From assembly GCF_001426705.1 (NCBI RefSeq), contig NZ_LMFC01000001.1, positions 423,789-487,788 on the forward strand: a stretch of 64,000 nucleotides of DNA, read 5' to 3'. This DNA comes from Cellulomonas sp. Root485 (GTDB lineage Bacteria > Actinomycetota > Actinomycetes > Actinomycetales > Cellulomonadaceae). The position numbers were made by a program, and so were the translations under genes. This document shows, piece by piece, positions 48,648 through 58,452 of the stretch (position 1 is its first letter; every line of letters starts with the position of its first letter). The notes under the pieces were generated by a model. That model ran no database searches. It had not been told where the DNA came from and saw only the letters and a program-made list of their open reading frames with translations.

Positions 48648-49225
48648 GGGCGCTGCGCGTCACGGCCGACGCGCTCCTCACCGTCGCCGCGATCGTCGGA
48701 GTCCTCGGGTTCGCGCTGTTCGTCGCCGTCCGGCTCGGCGCCGTGCAACCCCTCGTCGTGACCTCCGGGTCCATGCGCCCGACCTACGAGACGGGCGACC
48801 TCGTCATGTCGCGCCCGGTCGACGCCGACACCCTGGGGGTGGGTGACGTCGCGACGCTCCGGAGCGCCGATGACCGGCTCATCACCCACCGCGTGGTGTC
48901 CGTGGCACCCGCGACGGAGAGCTCGGGCGACGGCGCGGTCGCCGTCCGGATGCAGGGGGACGCGAACGACGCAGCCGACCCCCTGCCGTACGTCGTCCGT
49001 ACTGCACTCGTCCCGGTCGTCACGGTCTCCGGGGTCGGGCCCCTGGTGGCCACGGTGCAGCGTCCCGTCGTCGCGGTACCCGCGCTCGTCGCGGTGGCCG
49101 CTCTCGTCGCCATCGCCTTCGTGCCGAGCGGCCACCCGCCCACGCCCGCCACGGACCCGGATCCGGGTCCGGACCAGCGGGGGCGCAGGGCCGCCCGTGC
49201 CGGCGGGGAGTCCGCTGCGCCGTGA
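48644..49225 (+). CDS. ER-type (SipW-like) signal peptidase I
   Basis: 193 residues, GTG overlapping the RCC1 gene stop. An N-terminal helix is followed by VTSGSMRPTYETGDLVMSRP with nucleophile Ser43; the general base is His82 in LITHRVV, where ordinary bacterial signal peptidases have Lys, and MQGDANDAADP supplies the Asp. This is the S26B/SipW arrangement. A second helix pair and a charged Pro-rich tail follow. SipW-type enzymes process TasA-like precursors, so it is the dedicated peptidase of this operon. Confidence 0.9.
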   Translation: MRALRVTADALLTVAAIVGVLGFALFVAVRLGAVQPLVVTSGSMRPTYETGDLVMSRPVDADTLGVGDVATLRSADDRLITHRVVSVAPATESSGDGAVAVRMQGDANDAADPLPYVVRTALVPVVTVSGVGPLVATVQRPVVAVPALVAVAALVAIAFVPSGHPPTPATDPDPGPDQRGRRAARAGGESAAP

Positions 49226-49251
49226 GTCCGTGACGCCACGCGGCCGCGCGG

Positions 49252-49944
49252 TCAGGGGTGGAGCATCACGCGCGGGTAGGTGAGGTCGCGGTTGTCGACG
49301 ACGACCGTCGCGCGCGTCGCCGGCCTGCACGCTGCGAGGTAGTGGCGCTGGCCCTCGACGTAGCGGGCGTTCGCGGGGTGGGTCGGGTCCGGCGGGGAGC
49401 CGTCACGGACGGCCATGCGGGCGAACGTCTCGGCGAAGTCGACGTCGAGGTAGACCGAGAAGTCCCACCAGGCGGCCAGCTCGTCGCGGTGCAGGAAGAT
49501 CCCGTCGACGACGAGCACGGTGCTGTCCGAGCCGTGCTCGCGCGGAAGGTCGAGCGCGGTGTCGGTGGCGACGTCGCGGACGGCGCGGCGGAACCGGCGG
49601 GATCCGCCGGGCGCGAACGGCTCCAGGACCTGGGTGCGCAGGGCGTCGTAGTCGTAGGAGTCGGCCCAGAAGCCCTCGGGGGAGTGCCGGCCCCGGCGGT
49701 AGCGCTCGTCCCGCGGGCGGTGGAACCCGTCGACGCTGATCCGCACGACGGTGCGCCCTTCGCGCAGCAGCTCGGCCGCCAGCTCGTCGGCGAACGTCGT
49801 CTTGCCCGCACCGTCCATGCCATCGATCCCGACGAGCACGGGGCGCCCGAGCGCGCGGGGGTCCGCGATGCGGTGCGCCACCTCGCGCAGCACCGCCAGG
49901 CGCGCGACGGACGCCGTGGGTGCCGTGTCCGAGGGGGCGCTCAT
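49252..49944 (-). CDS. Uridine kinase-like P-loop kinase
   Basis: 230 residues, ATG at 49944; the open frame upstream runs into the sucC promoter region. P-loop GIDGMDGAGKTTFADEL, then VVRISVDGFHRPRDERY, SPEGFWADSYDYDAL and VVDGIFLHRDEL (Walker B-like), as in the uridine kinase/phosphoribulokinase superfamily. Probably phosphorylates a nucleoside or small sugar; many actinobacterial homologues are labelled uridine kinase without proof. Transcribed alone, convergent with the signal peptidase gene. Confidence 0.85.
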   Translation of the reverse strand: MSAPSDTAPTASVARLAVLREVAHRIADPRALGRPVLVGIDGMDGAGKTTFADELAAELLREGRTVVRISVDGFHRPRDERYRRGRHSPEGFWADSYDYDALRTQVLEPFAPGGSRRFRRAVRDVATDTALDLPREHGSDSTVLVVDGIFLHRDELAAWWDFSVYLDVDFAETFARMAVRDGSPPDPTHPANARYVEGQRHYLAACRPATRATVVVDNRDLTYPRVMLHP

Positions 49945-50065
49945 CGTGTGCGAGGCACTGCGGCCACGACCGCATCCGGATCCATGCCGGGAACGTAGCG
50001 GATCGGGACGATTCGGGGGAGGGGTTGCGAAGAATGTGTGGACGATCCAGGGTCGCGTACGCCAC

Positions 50066-50105
50066 ATCTCTCGATGTGAAGATATCTGCAGGTGCCCGCT
50101 ACCAT
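50066..50105 (+). promoter_or_regulatory. sucC promoter region with 22-bp motif shared with icd
   Basis: Bases 50066-50087 start ATCTCTCGATGTGAAG and end ATCT, matching 60102-60123 upstream of icd at 17 of 22 positions. A TACCAT -10 candidate lies at 50100-50105, placing the motif near -35. Confidence 0.5.
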
Positions 50106-50168
50106 CGACCGGGGCGTTTCGGCCGCACAGAGGCCGTCGAACGCCGGTGATGAGAGGACCCAGACCAG

Positions 50169-51350
50169 GTGGACCTGTTCGAGTACCAGGCACGTGACAT
50201 CTTCGAGAAGCACGGCGTCCCCGTGCTCGGCGGCGTGGTCGCCACGACTCCCGAGGAGGCTCGCGCCGGCGCGGAGCAGCTCCTGGGCGGTCAGCCGGGC
50301 GTCGTGGTCGTCAAGGCGCAGGTCAAGGTCGGTGGCCGCGGCAAGGCCGGCGGCGTGAAGCTGGCCCGGTCCGCGGACGACGCGGCCGAGAAGGCCTCCG
50401 AGATCCTCGGCATGGACATCAAGGGCCACACGGTCCACCGCGTGATGATCGCCGCGGGTGCCAAGATCGCGACGGAGTTCTACTTCTCCCTCCTGCTGGA
50501 CCGCGCCGAGCGCCGCTACCTGGCCATGTGCTCGGTCGAGGGCGGCATGGACATCGAGCAGCTCGCGGTGGAGCGTCCCGACGCCCTCGCCAAGGTTGCC
50601 GTCGACCCGCGCACCGGCATCGACCAGGCGAAGGCCGACGAGATCGTCGCCGCCGCCGGGTTCGCGCCGGACATCGCCCCCAAGGTGGCCGCGGTCCTGC
50701 AGACGCTCTGGACGGTCTACCGCAGCGAGGACGCCACGCTGGTCGAGGTCAACCCGCTGGTCCTCACCGAGGACGGCGAGATCGTCGCGCTCGACGGCAA
50801 GGTCACGCTCGACGAGAACGCGGGCTTCCGCCACCCGGAGCACGCCGAGCTCGAGGACAGCGCCGCGGCGGACCCGCTCGAGGCCAAGGCCAAGGAGGCG
50901 GACCTCAACTACGTCAAGCTCGACGGCGAGGTCGGCATCATCGGCAACGGCGCGGGGCTCGTGATGAGCACGCTCGACGTCGTCGCGTACGCCGGCGAGT
51001 CGCACGGCGGGGTCAAGCCGGCCAACTTCCTCGACATCGGCGGCGGCGCGAGCGCCGAGATCATGGCGGCCGGTCTGCACATCATCCTGACCGACCCGCA
51101 GGTCAAGTCGGTCTTCGTCAACGTCTTCGGTGGCATCACCGCGTGCGACGCCGTCGCCAACGGCATCGTCGCGGCGCTCGAGATCCTCGGCGACGAGGAG
51201 AACAAGCCGCTCGTCGTGCGCCTGGACGGCAACAACGTGGTCGAGGGACGTCGCATCCTCGCCGAGGCCGGCCACCCCCTGGTCACGATCGCGGACACGA
51301 TGGACGGCGGCGCCGACAAGGCAGCCGAGCTCGCCCACGCCGCGGCCTGA
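50169..51350 (+). CDS. sucC: Succinyl-CoA synthetase, beta subunit (ADP-forming)
   Basis: 393 residues, GTG start after GAGAGGACCC. TCA-cycle enzyme making succinate and a nucleoside triphosphate from succinyl-CoA; acts with SucD as a heterotetramer. N-terminal ATP-grasp domain begins [18 protein letters not shown], with [18 protein letters not shown], and the C-terminal ligase domain has [27 protein letters not shown] and VFVNVFGGI. Length is normal. sucD follows 42 bases downstream, so the two form an operon; the shared motif at 50066 suggests control together with icd. Confidence 0.97.
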   Translation: MDLFEYQARDIFEKHGVPVLGGVVATTPEEARAGAEQLLGGQPGVVVVKAQVKVGGRGKAGGVKLARSADDAAEKASEILGMDIKGHTVHRVMIAAGAKIATEFYFSLLLDRAERRYLAMCSVEGGMDIEQLAVERPDALAKVAVDPRTGIDQAKADEIVAAAGFAPDIAPKVAAVLQTLWTVYRSEDATLVEVNPLVLTEDGEIVALDGKVTLDENAGFRHPEHAELEDSAAADPLEAKAKEADLNYVKLDGEVGIIGNGAGLVMSTLDVVAYAGESHGGVKPANFLDIGGGASAEIMAAGLHIILTDPQVKSVFVNVFGGITACDAVANGIVAALEILGDEENKPLVVRLDGNNVVEGRRILAEAGHPLVTIADTMDGGADKAAELAHAAA

Positions 51351-51392
51351 GACGCTGACCGACAACAGACGCAGAGAGAAGCAGACACCACC

Positions 51393-52268
51393 ATGGCGAT
51401 CTTCCTGACCGAGGCATCCAAGGTCATCGTCCAGGGCATGACGGGTTCCGAGGGCCAGAAGCACACGACCCGCATGCTCGCGTCCGGCACGTCCGTCGTC
51501 GGCGGGGTGAACCCGCGCAAGGCGGGCACGTCCGTCGCGTTCGGTGACACGGACGTCCCCGTGTTCGGCTCCGTCGCCGAGGCGATGGACGCCACGGGTG
51601 CCGACGTCTCCGTCGTCTTCGTGCCGCCGGCCCACACCAAGGCCGCGGTCGTCGAGGCGATCGAGGCCGGCATCCCGCTCGTCGTCATCATCACCGAGGG
51701 CGTCCCGGTGGCCGACACCGCCGAGTTCTTCGCGCTCGCGCTGGAGAAGAACGTGCGGCTCATCGGCCCCAACTGCCCCGGCCTGATCAGCCCCGGAAAG
51801 TCGAACGTGGGCATCATCCCGGCGGACATCACGGGCCCGGGCCGCGTCGGCCTCGTGTCGAAGTCCGGCACCCTGACCTACCAGATGATGTACGAGCTGC
51901 GGGACTTCGGGTTCTCCACCGCTATCGGCATCGGCGGCGACCCCATCATCGGGACCACGCACATCGACGCCCTCGCGGCGTTCGAGGCGGACCCCGAGAC
52001 CGAGGTCATCGTGATGATCGGTGAGATCGGCGGCGATGCCGAGGAGCGTGCCGCGGCCTACATCGCCGAGCACGTCACCAAGCCCGTCGTCGGCTACGTC
52101 GCCGGGTTCACGGCCCCCGAGGGCAAGACCATGGGCCACGCCGGCGCCATCGTCTCGGGTTCGTCGGGCACCGCCCAGGCCAAGAAGGAGGCTCTCGAGG
52201 CCGCGGGCGTCAAGGTCGGCAAGACGCCGTCGGAGACGGCCGACCTCGCGCGCCAGCTCCTCAGCTGA
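51393..52268 (+). CDS. sucD: Succinyl-CoA synthetase, alpha subunit
   Basis: 291 residues, ATG with AGAGAGAAG upstream. The CoA-binding domain starts [20 protein letters not shown], and [26 protein letters not shown] follow. The phosphorylated His is in [13 protein letters not shown]. Partner of SucC in the TCA cycle. A hairpin terminator follows at 52291. Confidence 0.97.
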   Translation: MAIFLTEASKVIVQGMTGSEGQKHTTRMLASGTSVVGGVNPRKAGTSVAFGDTDVPVFGSVAEAMDATGADVSVVFVPPAHTKAAVVEAIEAGIPLVVIITEGVPVADTAEFFALALEKNVRLIGPNCPGLISPGKSNVGIIPADITGPGRVGLVSKSGTLTYQMMYELRDFGFSTAIGIGGDPIIGTTHIDALAAFEADPETEVIVMIGEIGGDAEERAAAYIAEHVTKPVVGYVAGFTAPEGKTMGHAGAIVSGSSGTAQAKKEALEAAGVKVGKTPSETADLARQLLS

Positions 52269-52290
52269 CCCGCCTGACGCTGCACGACTC

Positions 52291-52323
52291 TCGACCCCGG
52301 TGAGCCTCGCTCGCCGGGGTCGA
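52291..52323 (+). terminator. Hairpin terminator after sucD
   Basis: 15-bp stem with one G-U pair and a 3-base loop. It ends 1 base before the assigned start of the DUF6350 gene, so either that start is too early or the hairpin also affects its translation. Confidence 0.75.
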
Positions 52324-52324
52324 C

Positions 52325-53680
52325 GTGTCTGACCCGACAGCCGACGCGCCGCGCCGGGTTCGACGCTCCGGCGAGGGCGGCAGCGACCATGGCACGGTGA
52401 GCGCCACCGGCCCCCGCACGGGGGGCACCCCCGTCGTCGACCGTCGCCGCCGTCGCACGCTGTCCGACGAGCCGACGCCCACGTTCTTCACGAGCGCCCT
52501 CGACGGCGCGCCGCGCTGGGTCGCGGGCCTCCTGTCGGCGCTGCAGGCGGCGCTGCTCTCGTTCCTGGTCCTCACGCTCCCCGCGGTCGCCGCGTACGTC
52601 GCCACCTCCGCGGACCCGTCCAACAGCGGGGTCGGCTGGTTCCGGTCCGTGGGCGTCGGCTCGGCGCTGTGGCTGCTCGGGCACGGGGTCCCTGCGCACG
52701 TGGGTCCGGTCGTCGTGACCCTGGTGCCGCTCGGCGTGACGCTGATCGCGCTCTTCGTCTGCTACGCCTCGGCACGCCGCTCGGGGCTGGCGACGTGGTC
52801 GTCGTACGCGGCGGGCGTCGGTGCGTACACCCTGGTCACCGTCCTGCTCGCCGTGGTCACCGGGGTCGTCGGCGTGGACCTGCTGCGAGCGTTCGTCGGC
52901 GGTGCGCTGGTCTCCGCGACCGGCCTCGGCGCCGGGCTGCTCGCCCGCCCGGAGTCGCCGTCGCTGCGTGCGATCACGCGTCCCGTCTGGTCGCGGTGCC
53001 CGGCACCGCTGCGCACCGGCGCAGCCGGCGCCCTGGTCGCGTCGGCGGCGCTGGTGACGGTCGCCGCGCTGGTGACGGCGCTGTGGGTCCTGGCCGGTCG
53101 GGCGACCATCGGCGACGTCGTGCGCGGGCTCGGCCTCGACGCCGTCGGAGGCGTGGTGCTGGCCGTCGCGGAGCTGGCCTACCTGCCGAACCTGGTGATG
53201 TGGGCGCTCGCCTGGCTCACGGGCGCGGGCTTCGCGGTCGGTGCGGGCACGCACTTCGCGCCCGACGGGGTCGTGGGCGGTGCGCTGCCGGCGGTGCCGA
53301 TGCTCGGCGCGCTCCCGTCCGCCGACGTCGTGGGCCCGGCGACTAGCCTGGTCCCGCTCGTGCTGGTCGGGGTCGGTGCCTTCGTCGGGCTGTACGTCCA
53401 CCGGAGGCTGACGCCGCAGCGGTGGTGGGACTCGGCGCTCGCGTGCGTCGTCTCCGCCCTGGGCGCCGCCCTCGTCGTCACCCTCCTCGTCACGCTGGCG
53501 AGCGGTGGGATCGGCCCGGACCGGCTGGCGGACGTCGGCGCGCAGGGCGGCATCGTCGGGCTGCTGGCCGGCGCCGGGGTGCTCGTGGGGTCGCTGGTCG
53601 TGGCGCTGCCCGGCGACTCCCTGCTGCGCGCGGAGACAGCCCGGGCCCTGCGGGCACTGGTGCGGCGCGACCCGTCCTGA
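52325..53680 (+). CDS. DUF6350 polytopic membrane protein
   Basis: 451 residues. A basic, Thr/Arg-rich cytoplasmic leader of ~60 residues precedes about nine transmembrane helices; the motif TLPAVAAYVATSADPSNSGVGW after helix 1 is typical of the DUF6350 family, found between sucD and purN in many actinobacteria. Function is unknown. The GTG at 52325 lies beside the sucD terminator; a GTG at 52397 (VSATGPRTGG) is a good alternative that would remove part of the leader. Genome position suggests a conserved housekeeping role rather than a link to the TCA cycle. Confidence 0.85.
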   Translation: MSDPTADAPRRVRRSGEGGSDHGTVSATGPRTGGTPVVDRRRRRTLSDEPTPTFFTSALDGAPRWVAGLLSALQAALLSFLVLTLPAVAAYVATSADPSNSGVGWFRSVGVGSALWLLGHGVPAHVGPVVVTLVPLGVTLIALFVCYASARRSGLATWSSYAAGVGAYTLVTVLLAVVTGVVGVDLLRAFVGGALVSATGLGAGLLARPESPSLRAITRPVWSRCPAPLRTGAAGALVASAALVTVAALVTALWVLAGRATIGDVVRGLGLDAVGGVVLAVAELAYLPNLVMWALAWLTGAGFAVGAGTHFAPDGVVGGALPAVPMLGALPSADVVGPATSLVPLVLVGVGAFVGLYVHRRLTPQRWWDSALACVVSALGAALVVTLLVTLASGGIGPDRLADVGAQGGIVGLLAGAGVLVGSLVVALPGDSLLRAETARALRALVRRDPS

Positions 53681-53686
53681 CGCGCT

Positions 53687-54214
53687 CTACGACCCGGTGC
53701 TGCGCTCCTGGAGCGAGGTGTACAGGTCCTTGAGGTCCTGCTGGAACTGTGTCTCGCAGGCGCTCCTCGCCCCGATCGTCAGGGCGCGTTCGAGGCACTC
53801 CTGCTTGTCCTGCTGCGGCTCCCACTGAGCCAGCTGGACGGTCACGCTGAAGGTCCAGAGCAGGGCGATGCCCAGCCCGACGCCGAGCACCGGCGCGAGC
53901 CCGCGCGCCCGGGCACGCAGGGCGACCACCATCGCGCGGACACCGACGACCATCGCCGCGAGCGCGAACGGGAGGGCGGCAGCCTGCCACGGCAGCGGAA
54001 GGGTGGCCACGAGCACCGAGGCCAGCACGAGCACGGCGAACAGCCGGGTGAGGCTCGTGGCGCGGGCGGTGCCCTCGGGGTCCGCGGGCAGCGGGTCCGG
54101 GGCGACCGGAGCCTGCGGCGGCGGGCCGGCCGGCGGCCAGACCGGGGCGTCCTGGACGGGCGCGTCGTCCGGTGCGGCCGGACGGTTCTCCGGGGGCGCG
54201 TACGGGTTGCTCAC
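53687..54214 (-). CDS. Membrane protein with Pro-rich N-terminus
   Basis: 175 residues from the GTG at 54214 (an in-frame GTG at 54232 would add six). It begins SNPYAPPENRP, with a ~50-residue Pro/Ala-rich stretch, then three helices (SLTRLFAVLVLASVLVAT and others) and a C-terminal outer segment with two Cys (KQECLERAL, SACETQF). The NPYAPP start is common in actinobacterial DUF4190-like membrane proteins, but I cannot assign a family with confidence. Convergent with the DUF6350 gene 6 bases away and divergent from purN. Confidence 0.7.
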   Translation of the reverse strand: MSNPYAPPENRPAAPDDAPVQDAPVWPPAGPPPQAPVAPDPLPADPEGTARATSLTRLFAVLVLASVLVATLPLPWQAAALPFALAAMVVGVRAMVVALRARARGLAPVLGVGLGIALLWTFSVTVQLAQWEPQQDKQECLERALTIGARSACETQFQQDLKDLYTSLQERSTGS

Positions 54215-54279
54215 CCGTGCATTCTCGCCCACGAACGGTGGACGCCGGACGGGCCGTCCGGACGCGCCTGCTCCGCCGG

Positions 54280-54291
54280 TAGGGTCGGCCC
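54280..54291 (+). promoter_or_regulatory. Leaderless-type -10 box for purN (TAGGGT)
   Basis: TAGGGT is 6 bases before the GTG at 54292; no ribosome site. Confidence 0.5.
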
Positions 54292-54966
54292 GTGACGCAC
54301 GAGACGCCCCAGCGCCCCGCCCCGGCCACTCGCGAGTCGGGCCGGCTGGTGGTCCTCGTCTCCGGCACCGGCTCGAACCTGGCGGCGCTGCTGGCCGCGC
54401 ACGGCGACCCCGCCTACGGTGCGCGCGTCGTCGCGGTGGTCGCGGACCGGGGCAACATCCGAGCGCTCGACATCGCGCGCGAGGCGGGCATCCCGACGGC
54501 CGTCGTCTCGGTGAAGGACTTCGACGACCGCGCCGCGTGGGACGCCGCGATCGCTGAGACCGTCGCGGTGTTCTCGCCCGACCTGATCGTGCTCGCCGGG
54601 TTCATGAAGCTGTTCGGTGCCACGTTCCTCGGGCGGTTCGGTGGCCGGATCGTCAACACCCACCCGGCGCTGCTGCCGTCGTTCCCCGGCGCACACGGCG
54701 TACGGGACGCGCTCGCGTACGGCGTCAAGGTCACCGGGTGCACGGTCATGGTGGTCGACGAGGGCATCGACACCGGGCCGATCCTCGCGCAGGCGGCGGT
54801 CGCGGTCGAGCCCGACGACGACGAGGTCACGCTGCACGAGCGCATCAAGGCGGTCGAGCAGCCCTTGCTGGTCGAGTGGGTCGGCCGCGTCGCGCGCGGC
54901 GGGCTGAGGGTCGAGGGCCGGCACGCGATCGTCGGTGACGCCGGCGTGCCACCCGGTCCGCGATGA
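54292..54966 (+). CDS. purN: Phosphoribosylglycinamide formyltransferase
   Basis: 224 residues, GTG start. Transfers a formyl group from 10-formyltetrahydrofolate to GAR in step 3 of purine synthesis. Motifs: LVSGTGSNLAALL (phosphate binding), the folate loop IVLAGFMKLFG, NTHPALLPSFPGAHG with the catalytic Asn-His, and VVDEGIDTGPILAQ with the Asp. The stop overlaps the next ATG. purH follows after the DUF2750 gene, so purine genes are grouped here. Confidence 0.95.
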   Translation: MTHETPQRPAPATRESGRLVVLVSGTGSNLAALLAAHGDPAYGARVVAVVADRGNIRALDIAREAGIPTAVVSVKDFDDRAAWDAAIAETVAVFSPDLIVLAGFMKLFGATFLGRFGGRIVNTHPALLPSFPGAHGVRDALAYGVKVTGCTVMVVDEGIDTGPILAQAAVAVEPDDDEVTLHERIKAVEQPLLVEWVGRVARGGLRVEGRHAIVGDAGVPPGPR

Positions 54967-55328
54967 CGACGAGTGCGGCGCAGGCGGCGGCCTTCTACGA
55001 CGAGGCCCTGCGCACGCGAACCGTCTGGACCATCAGCGACGACGACGGCTATCCCGCGCCCCGGACGTCGGACGGGTCCCGGGCTCTCCCGTTCTGGTCG
55101 CTGCGCAGCCGGGCCGAGAGCGTCGTCGCGAACGTCCCCGCCTACGCGGGCTTCTCCGTCGACAAGGTCCCCCTCGACGAGTTCCGCGAGCGCTGGCTCC
55201 CGGACCTGGAGCAGGACGGGCTGCGCGTGGGCCTGAACTGGTCCGGTGCCCGGGTGACGGGCTACGACCTGCTCCCGCACGACGTCGAGCGGAACCTCAC
55301 CGCCCGCGAGCGTGGAACCAGCGGCTAG
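54963..55328 (+). CDS. DUF2750 family protein
   Basis: 121 residues, ATG overlapping the purN stop. Small soluble protein with [53 protein letters not shown], matching DUF2750, a family of immunity-like or regulatory proteins of unknown function. Its place between purN and purH may be incidental. No signal peptide or membrane segment. Confidence 0.8.
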   Translation: MTTSAAQAAAFYDEALRTRTVWTISDDDGYPAPRTSDGSRALPFWSLRSRAESVVANVPAYAGFSVDKVPLDEFRERWLPDLEQDGLRVGLNWSGARVTGYDLLPHDVERNLTARERGTSG

Positions 55329-55334
55329 ACTCGG

Positions 55335-55420
55335 CCCCGGTCGTGACTGGCGCAGGTGGGTGCAACCACCGGGGAGCGGCCGCAGTGCCCCGCCTCGCAC
55401 CGCCCGCCTGGGTGCATGGG
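55335..55420 (+). ncRNA. ZTP riboswitch (pfl motif)
   Basis: The leader of purH holds the conserved ZTP/pfl aptamer: GGTCGTGACTGGCG at 55339-55352, a hairpin GGTGGGTGCAACCACC, GGGGAGCGGC at 55370-55380, and after a variable linker CCGCCTGGG at 55404-55412, which forms the pseudoknot. ZTP/ZMP binding signals low 10-formyl-THF and turns on purine and folate genes, fitting purH whose product uses 10-formyl-THF and ZMP. Confidence 0.9.
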
Positions 55421-55458
55421 TCCGCCCTAGCCGACCCTGCCTCACGGAGCCGCCGCCC

Positions 55459-57051
55459 ATGTCATCCTCCGAGAACCAGCGCCCGATCCGCCGCGCCCTC
55501 GTCAGCGTCTACGACAAGACCGGCCTGACCGAGCTCGCCGAAGCCCTGCACGCCGCCGGTGTCGAGATCGTCTCCACCGGTTCGACCGCCTCCACCATCG
55601 CCGCCACCGGTGTCCCGGTGACCCGCGTCGAGGAGCTCACCGGCTTCCCCGAGTGCCTCGACGGGCGCGTCAAGACGCTGCACCCGCGGGTGCACGCGGG
55701 CGTGCTGGCCGACACCCGGCTCCCGGAGCACCTCGCGCAGCTGGACGAGCTGGGCATCGCGCCGTTCGAGCTGGTCGTCGTCAACCTCTACCCGTTCACC
55801 GCCACGGTCGCGTCCGGCGCTGGTCCTGACGAGTGCGTCGAGCAGATCGACATCGGCGGCCCGTCGATGGTCCGCGCAGCCGCCAAGAACCACCCGAGCG
55901 TGGCCGTCGTCGTCGACCCCGCGCGGTACACCGAGGTCGCTGCCGCCGTCGTGGCGGGCGGCTTCACGCTGGCCGCCCGACGCCTGCTCGCGGCGGACGC
56001 GTTCGCGCACACCGCCGCGTACGACGCCGCGGTCGCCAGCTGGTTCGCCGCCGACTACGCGCCCGACGAGGAGGCTGCGGCCTCGGGCTTCCCGGCGTTC
56101 ACGGGGACCACGTGGGTGCGCGGCGAGGTGCTGCGCTACGGCGAGAACCCGCACCAGAAGGGGGCGCTCTACCTGACGCCCGACGGCGCGGCGGGGCGCG
56201 GGCTGGCCGGTGCGCAGCAGCTGCACGGCAAGGCCATGAGCTACAACAACTACGTCGACGCCGACGCCGCCTGGCGGGCCGCGCACGACCACACCGACCC
56301 CGCCGTCGCGATCATCAAGCACGCCAACCCGTGCGGGATCGCGGTGGGCACCGACGTGGCCGACGCCCACGCGAGGGCGCACGCGTGCGACCCGGTCTCC
56401 GCGTTCGGCGGCGTCATCGCCACCAACCGCACCCTGACGGCGGCCGCCGCCGAGCAGATCGCGCCGGTGTTCACCGAGGTCGTCGTCGCCCCTGGCTTCG
56501 AGCCCGAGGCCCTCGAGATCCTGGCCCGCAAGAAGAACATCCGGCTCCTGCAGGTGACGCCGGTGGACGGTGTCCGCACCGAGCGGCGCGCGGTCAGCGG
56601 GGGGCTGCTCGTGCAGGAGCTCGACCAGGTGGACGCCCCTGGCGACGACCCGGCGGCCTGGACGCTGGCGGCGGGTGCCGCGGCCGACGACGCCACGCTC
56701 GCCGACCTGACGTTCGCCTGGCGGGCGGTGCGCGCCGTGAAGTCGAACGCGATCCTGCTGGCCGACGCGGGGGCGTCCGTGGGTGTCGGGATGGGCCAGG
56801 TCAACCGCGTTGACTCGTGCCGGCTCGCGGTCGAGCGGGCCAACGCCGGGGACACCGAGCGCGCGCGGGGGGCGGTCGCCGCGTCGGACGCGTTCTTCCC
56901 GTTCGCCGACGGTGCCCAGGTCCTCATCGACGCCGGCGTGCGGGCCATCGTGCAGCCGGGCGGCTCCGTCCGGGACGAGGAGGTCATCGCCGCCGCGCAG
57001 GCCGCCGGCGTGACGCTCTACCTCACGGGCACGCGGCACTTCGCGCACTGA
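55459..57051 (+). CDS. purH: Bifunctional AICAR formyltransferase / IMP cyclohydrolase
   Basis: 530 residues, ATG at 55459, 40 bases after the riboswitch. Performs the last two steps of IMP synthesis. The N-terminal methylglyoxal-synthase-like cyclohydrolase domain has [25 protein letters not shown] and [14 protein letters not shown]. The C-terminal transformylase domain has [29 protein letters not shown] and catalytic Lys-His in IIKHANPCG, ending [15 protein letters not shown] and [12 protein letters not shown]. Regulated by the ZTP riboswitch upstream. Confidence 0.97.
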   Translation: MSSSENQRPIRRALVSVYDKTGLTELAEALHAAGVEIVSTGSTASTIAATGVPVTRVEELTGFPECLDGRVKTLHPRVHAGVLADTRLPEHLAQLDELGIAPFELVVVNLYPFTATVASGAGPDECVEQIDIGGPSMVRAAAKNHPSVAVVVDPARYTEVAAAVVAGGFTLAARRLLAADAFAHTAAYDAAVASWFAADYAPDEEAAASGFPAFTGTTWVRGEVLRYGENPHQKGALYLTPDGAAGRGLAGAQQLHGKAMSYNNYVDADAAWRAAHDHTDPAVAIIKHANPCGIAVGTDVADAHARAHACDPVSAFGGVIATNRTLTAAAAEQIAPVFTEVVVAPGFEPEALEILARKKNIRLLQVTPVDGVRTERRAVSGGLLVQELDQVDAPGDDPAAWTLAAGAAADDATLADLTFAWRAVRAVKSNAILLADAGASVGVGMGQVNRVDSCRLAVERANAGDTERARGAVAASDAFFPFADGAQVLIDAGVRAIVQPGGSVRDEEVIAAAQAAGVTLYLTGTRHFAH

Positions 57052-57052
57052 G

Positions 57053-58321
57053 CTAGACGGACGCTTCCCGCAGGGGCCGCCCCGGGTCGACCGCCAGCGT
57101 GCGGTCGAGCCGGGGCAGGCCCGGCGCGGTGAACAGCTTCCGGGCGGCGCCGACGTCGCGCGGCCGGTCGACCGTGAGGATCGCGCCGACATCGGCGGAC
57201 CCCCGTCGGAACCACAGGGCGCCCCAGCCCTCGCCGCCGGCCGGGTCGCCGCGCAGGACCACCTCGTCGTCGGGGTGCGGAGCGCCGAACAGGGTCAGCT
57301 CGTGGCCCAGCTGCGTGGAGAACACGTAGGGCGCCACGTCGGTGACGGCGTCGGCCGGGGTGCCGAGCAGGTCCGCGACGAGCGCCGCCGGCCCGCGCAG
57401 CGCGCCGTCCCAGTGCCCGCCCGGCACCCAGCCGTGGCGCGGGGAGCGGCGCAGTGCCACGTCGCCCACCGCCCGGACGCTCCCCGGTGCGCCGAGGACC
57501 CGGTGGTGCTCGTCGACCCGCAGCGAGCCGTCCTGCTCGCGGGGGAGCGCACCGGCCAGCCAGTCGGTGGTCGGCCGCGCACCGACCGCCGCGAGCACGA
57601 CGTCGGCGGCGACCAGCTTGCCGTCCGCGAGGCTCACCCCGTTGGTGCCGACCTCGACCACGTGCTCGCCGGTCAGCAGCCGGACTCCCGCGGTGGCATA
57701 CCAGGGGACGGTCAGCTCGCCGACGGTCGGACCGAGCGCCGCGACCAGCGGGGCGCCGTTCGCCTCGACCACCACGACGTCGACCCCGGCCGCCGCGGCG
57801 ACACCGGCCACCTCCGCGCCGATCCAGCCCGCGCCGATCACGACCAGCCGCGCGCCCGGCACGAGCGCCGCGCGGAGCCGCTCCGCGTCCGCGGCGGTGT
57901 GCAGGGTGAGGGCCGCCTCCCACCCCGGGGGACGGACCGCGTGCGCGCCGCTGGCCACGACGAGGGCGTCCGCGCTGAGCACGCCGTCGTCGGTGAGCAC
58001 CCCCGGTCGCGCACCGGACAGCGAGAGCCCGCGCGCCGGGGTGCCCAGACGGACCTCGTCCGCGAGCGAGAGGAGGTCGGCACCGAGCTCGTCGGCGAGC
58101 CACGTCGGGCGCGGTCGGTCCAGGAGGTGCTTCGACAGCGGCGGACGGTCGTACGGGGCGATCCCCTCGGCGCCGAGCACCACGACCCGTCCGTCGTACC
58201 CCCGCTCACGCAGCGCCGCGACCGTCTGGGTCGCCGCGAGACCTGCTCCGACGACGAGCACGTCACGTGGTGGTCGGGGACCGGCGTGGTCGCTGTGGTC
58301 GTCGTGGGTCCGGGCGGGCAC
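57053..58321 (-). CDS. FAD-dependent ferredoxin/putidaredoxin reductase-like protein
   Basis: 422 residues from the GTG at 58321. FAD motif VLVVGAGLAATQTVAALRERG, YDRPPLSKHLL, NAD motif VVIGAGWIGAEVAGVAAAAG, the second FAD contact RAVGDVALR, and a C-terminal reductase domain (WGALWFRRG). The PPLSK motif marks the ferredoxin reductase family that serves P450s and ring-hydroxylating dioxygenases (ArcC/ThcD type). No ferredoxin, P450 or dioxygenase gene is nearby, so the partner lies elsewhere. Convergent with purH. Confidence 0.88.
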   Translation of the reverse strand: MPARTHDDHSDHAGPRPPRDVLVVGAGLAATQTVAALRERGYDGRVVVLGAEGIAPYDRPPLSKHLLDRPRPTWLADELGADLLSLADEVRLGTPARGLSLSGARPGVLTDDGVLSADALVVASGAHAVRPPGWEAALTLHTAADAERLRAALVPGARLVVIGAGWIGAEVAGVAAAAGVDVVVVEANGAPLVAALGPTVGELTVPWYATAGVRLLTGEHVVEVGTNGVSLADGKLVAADVVLAAVGARPTTDWLAGALPREQDGSLRVDEHHRVLGAPGSVRAVGDVALRRSPRHGWVPGGHWDGALRGPAALVADLLGTPADAVTDVAPYVFSTQLGHELTLFGAPHPDDEVVLRGDPAGGEGWGALWFRRGSADVGAILTVDRPRDVGAARKLFTAPGLPRLDRTLAVDPGRPLREASV

Positions 58322-58452
58322 CTCGCAACGGTAGTCTCCCGTCGGGAGGCACGAGCGAGATGGTGAAGGAGCGCATGAGCGGGGCAGCCGGGGTACGCCG
58401 CGCCACTGGCGCTCACCCGCACACCGCCGACCCCCTGCGCCAGGAGCCCCCC

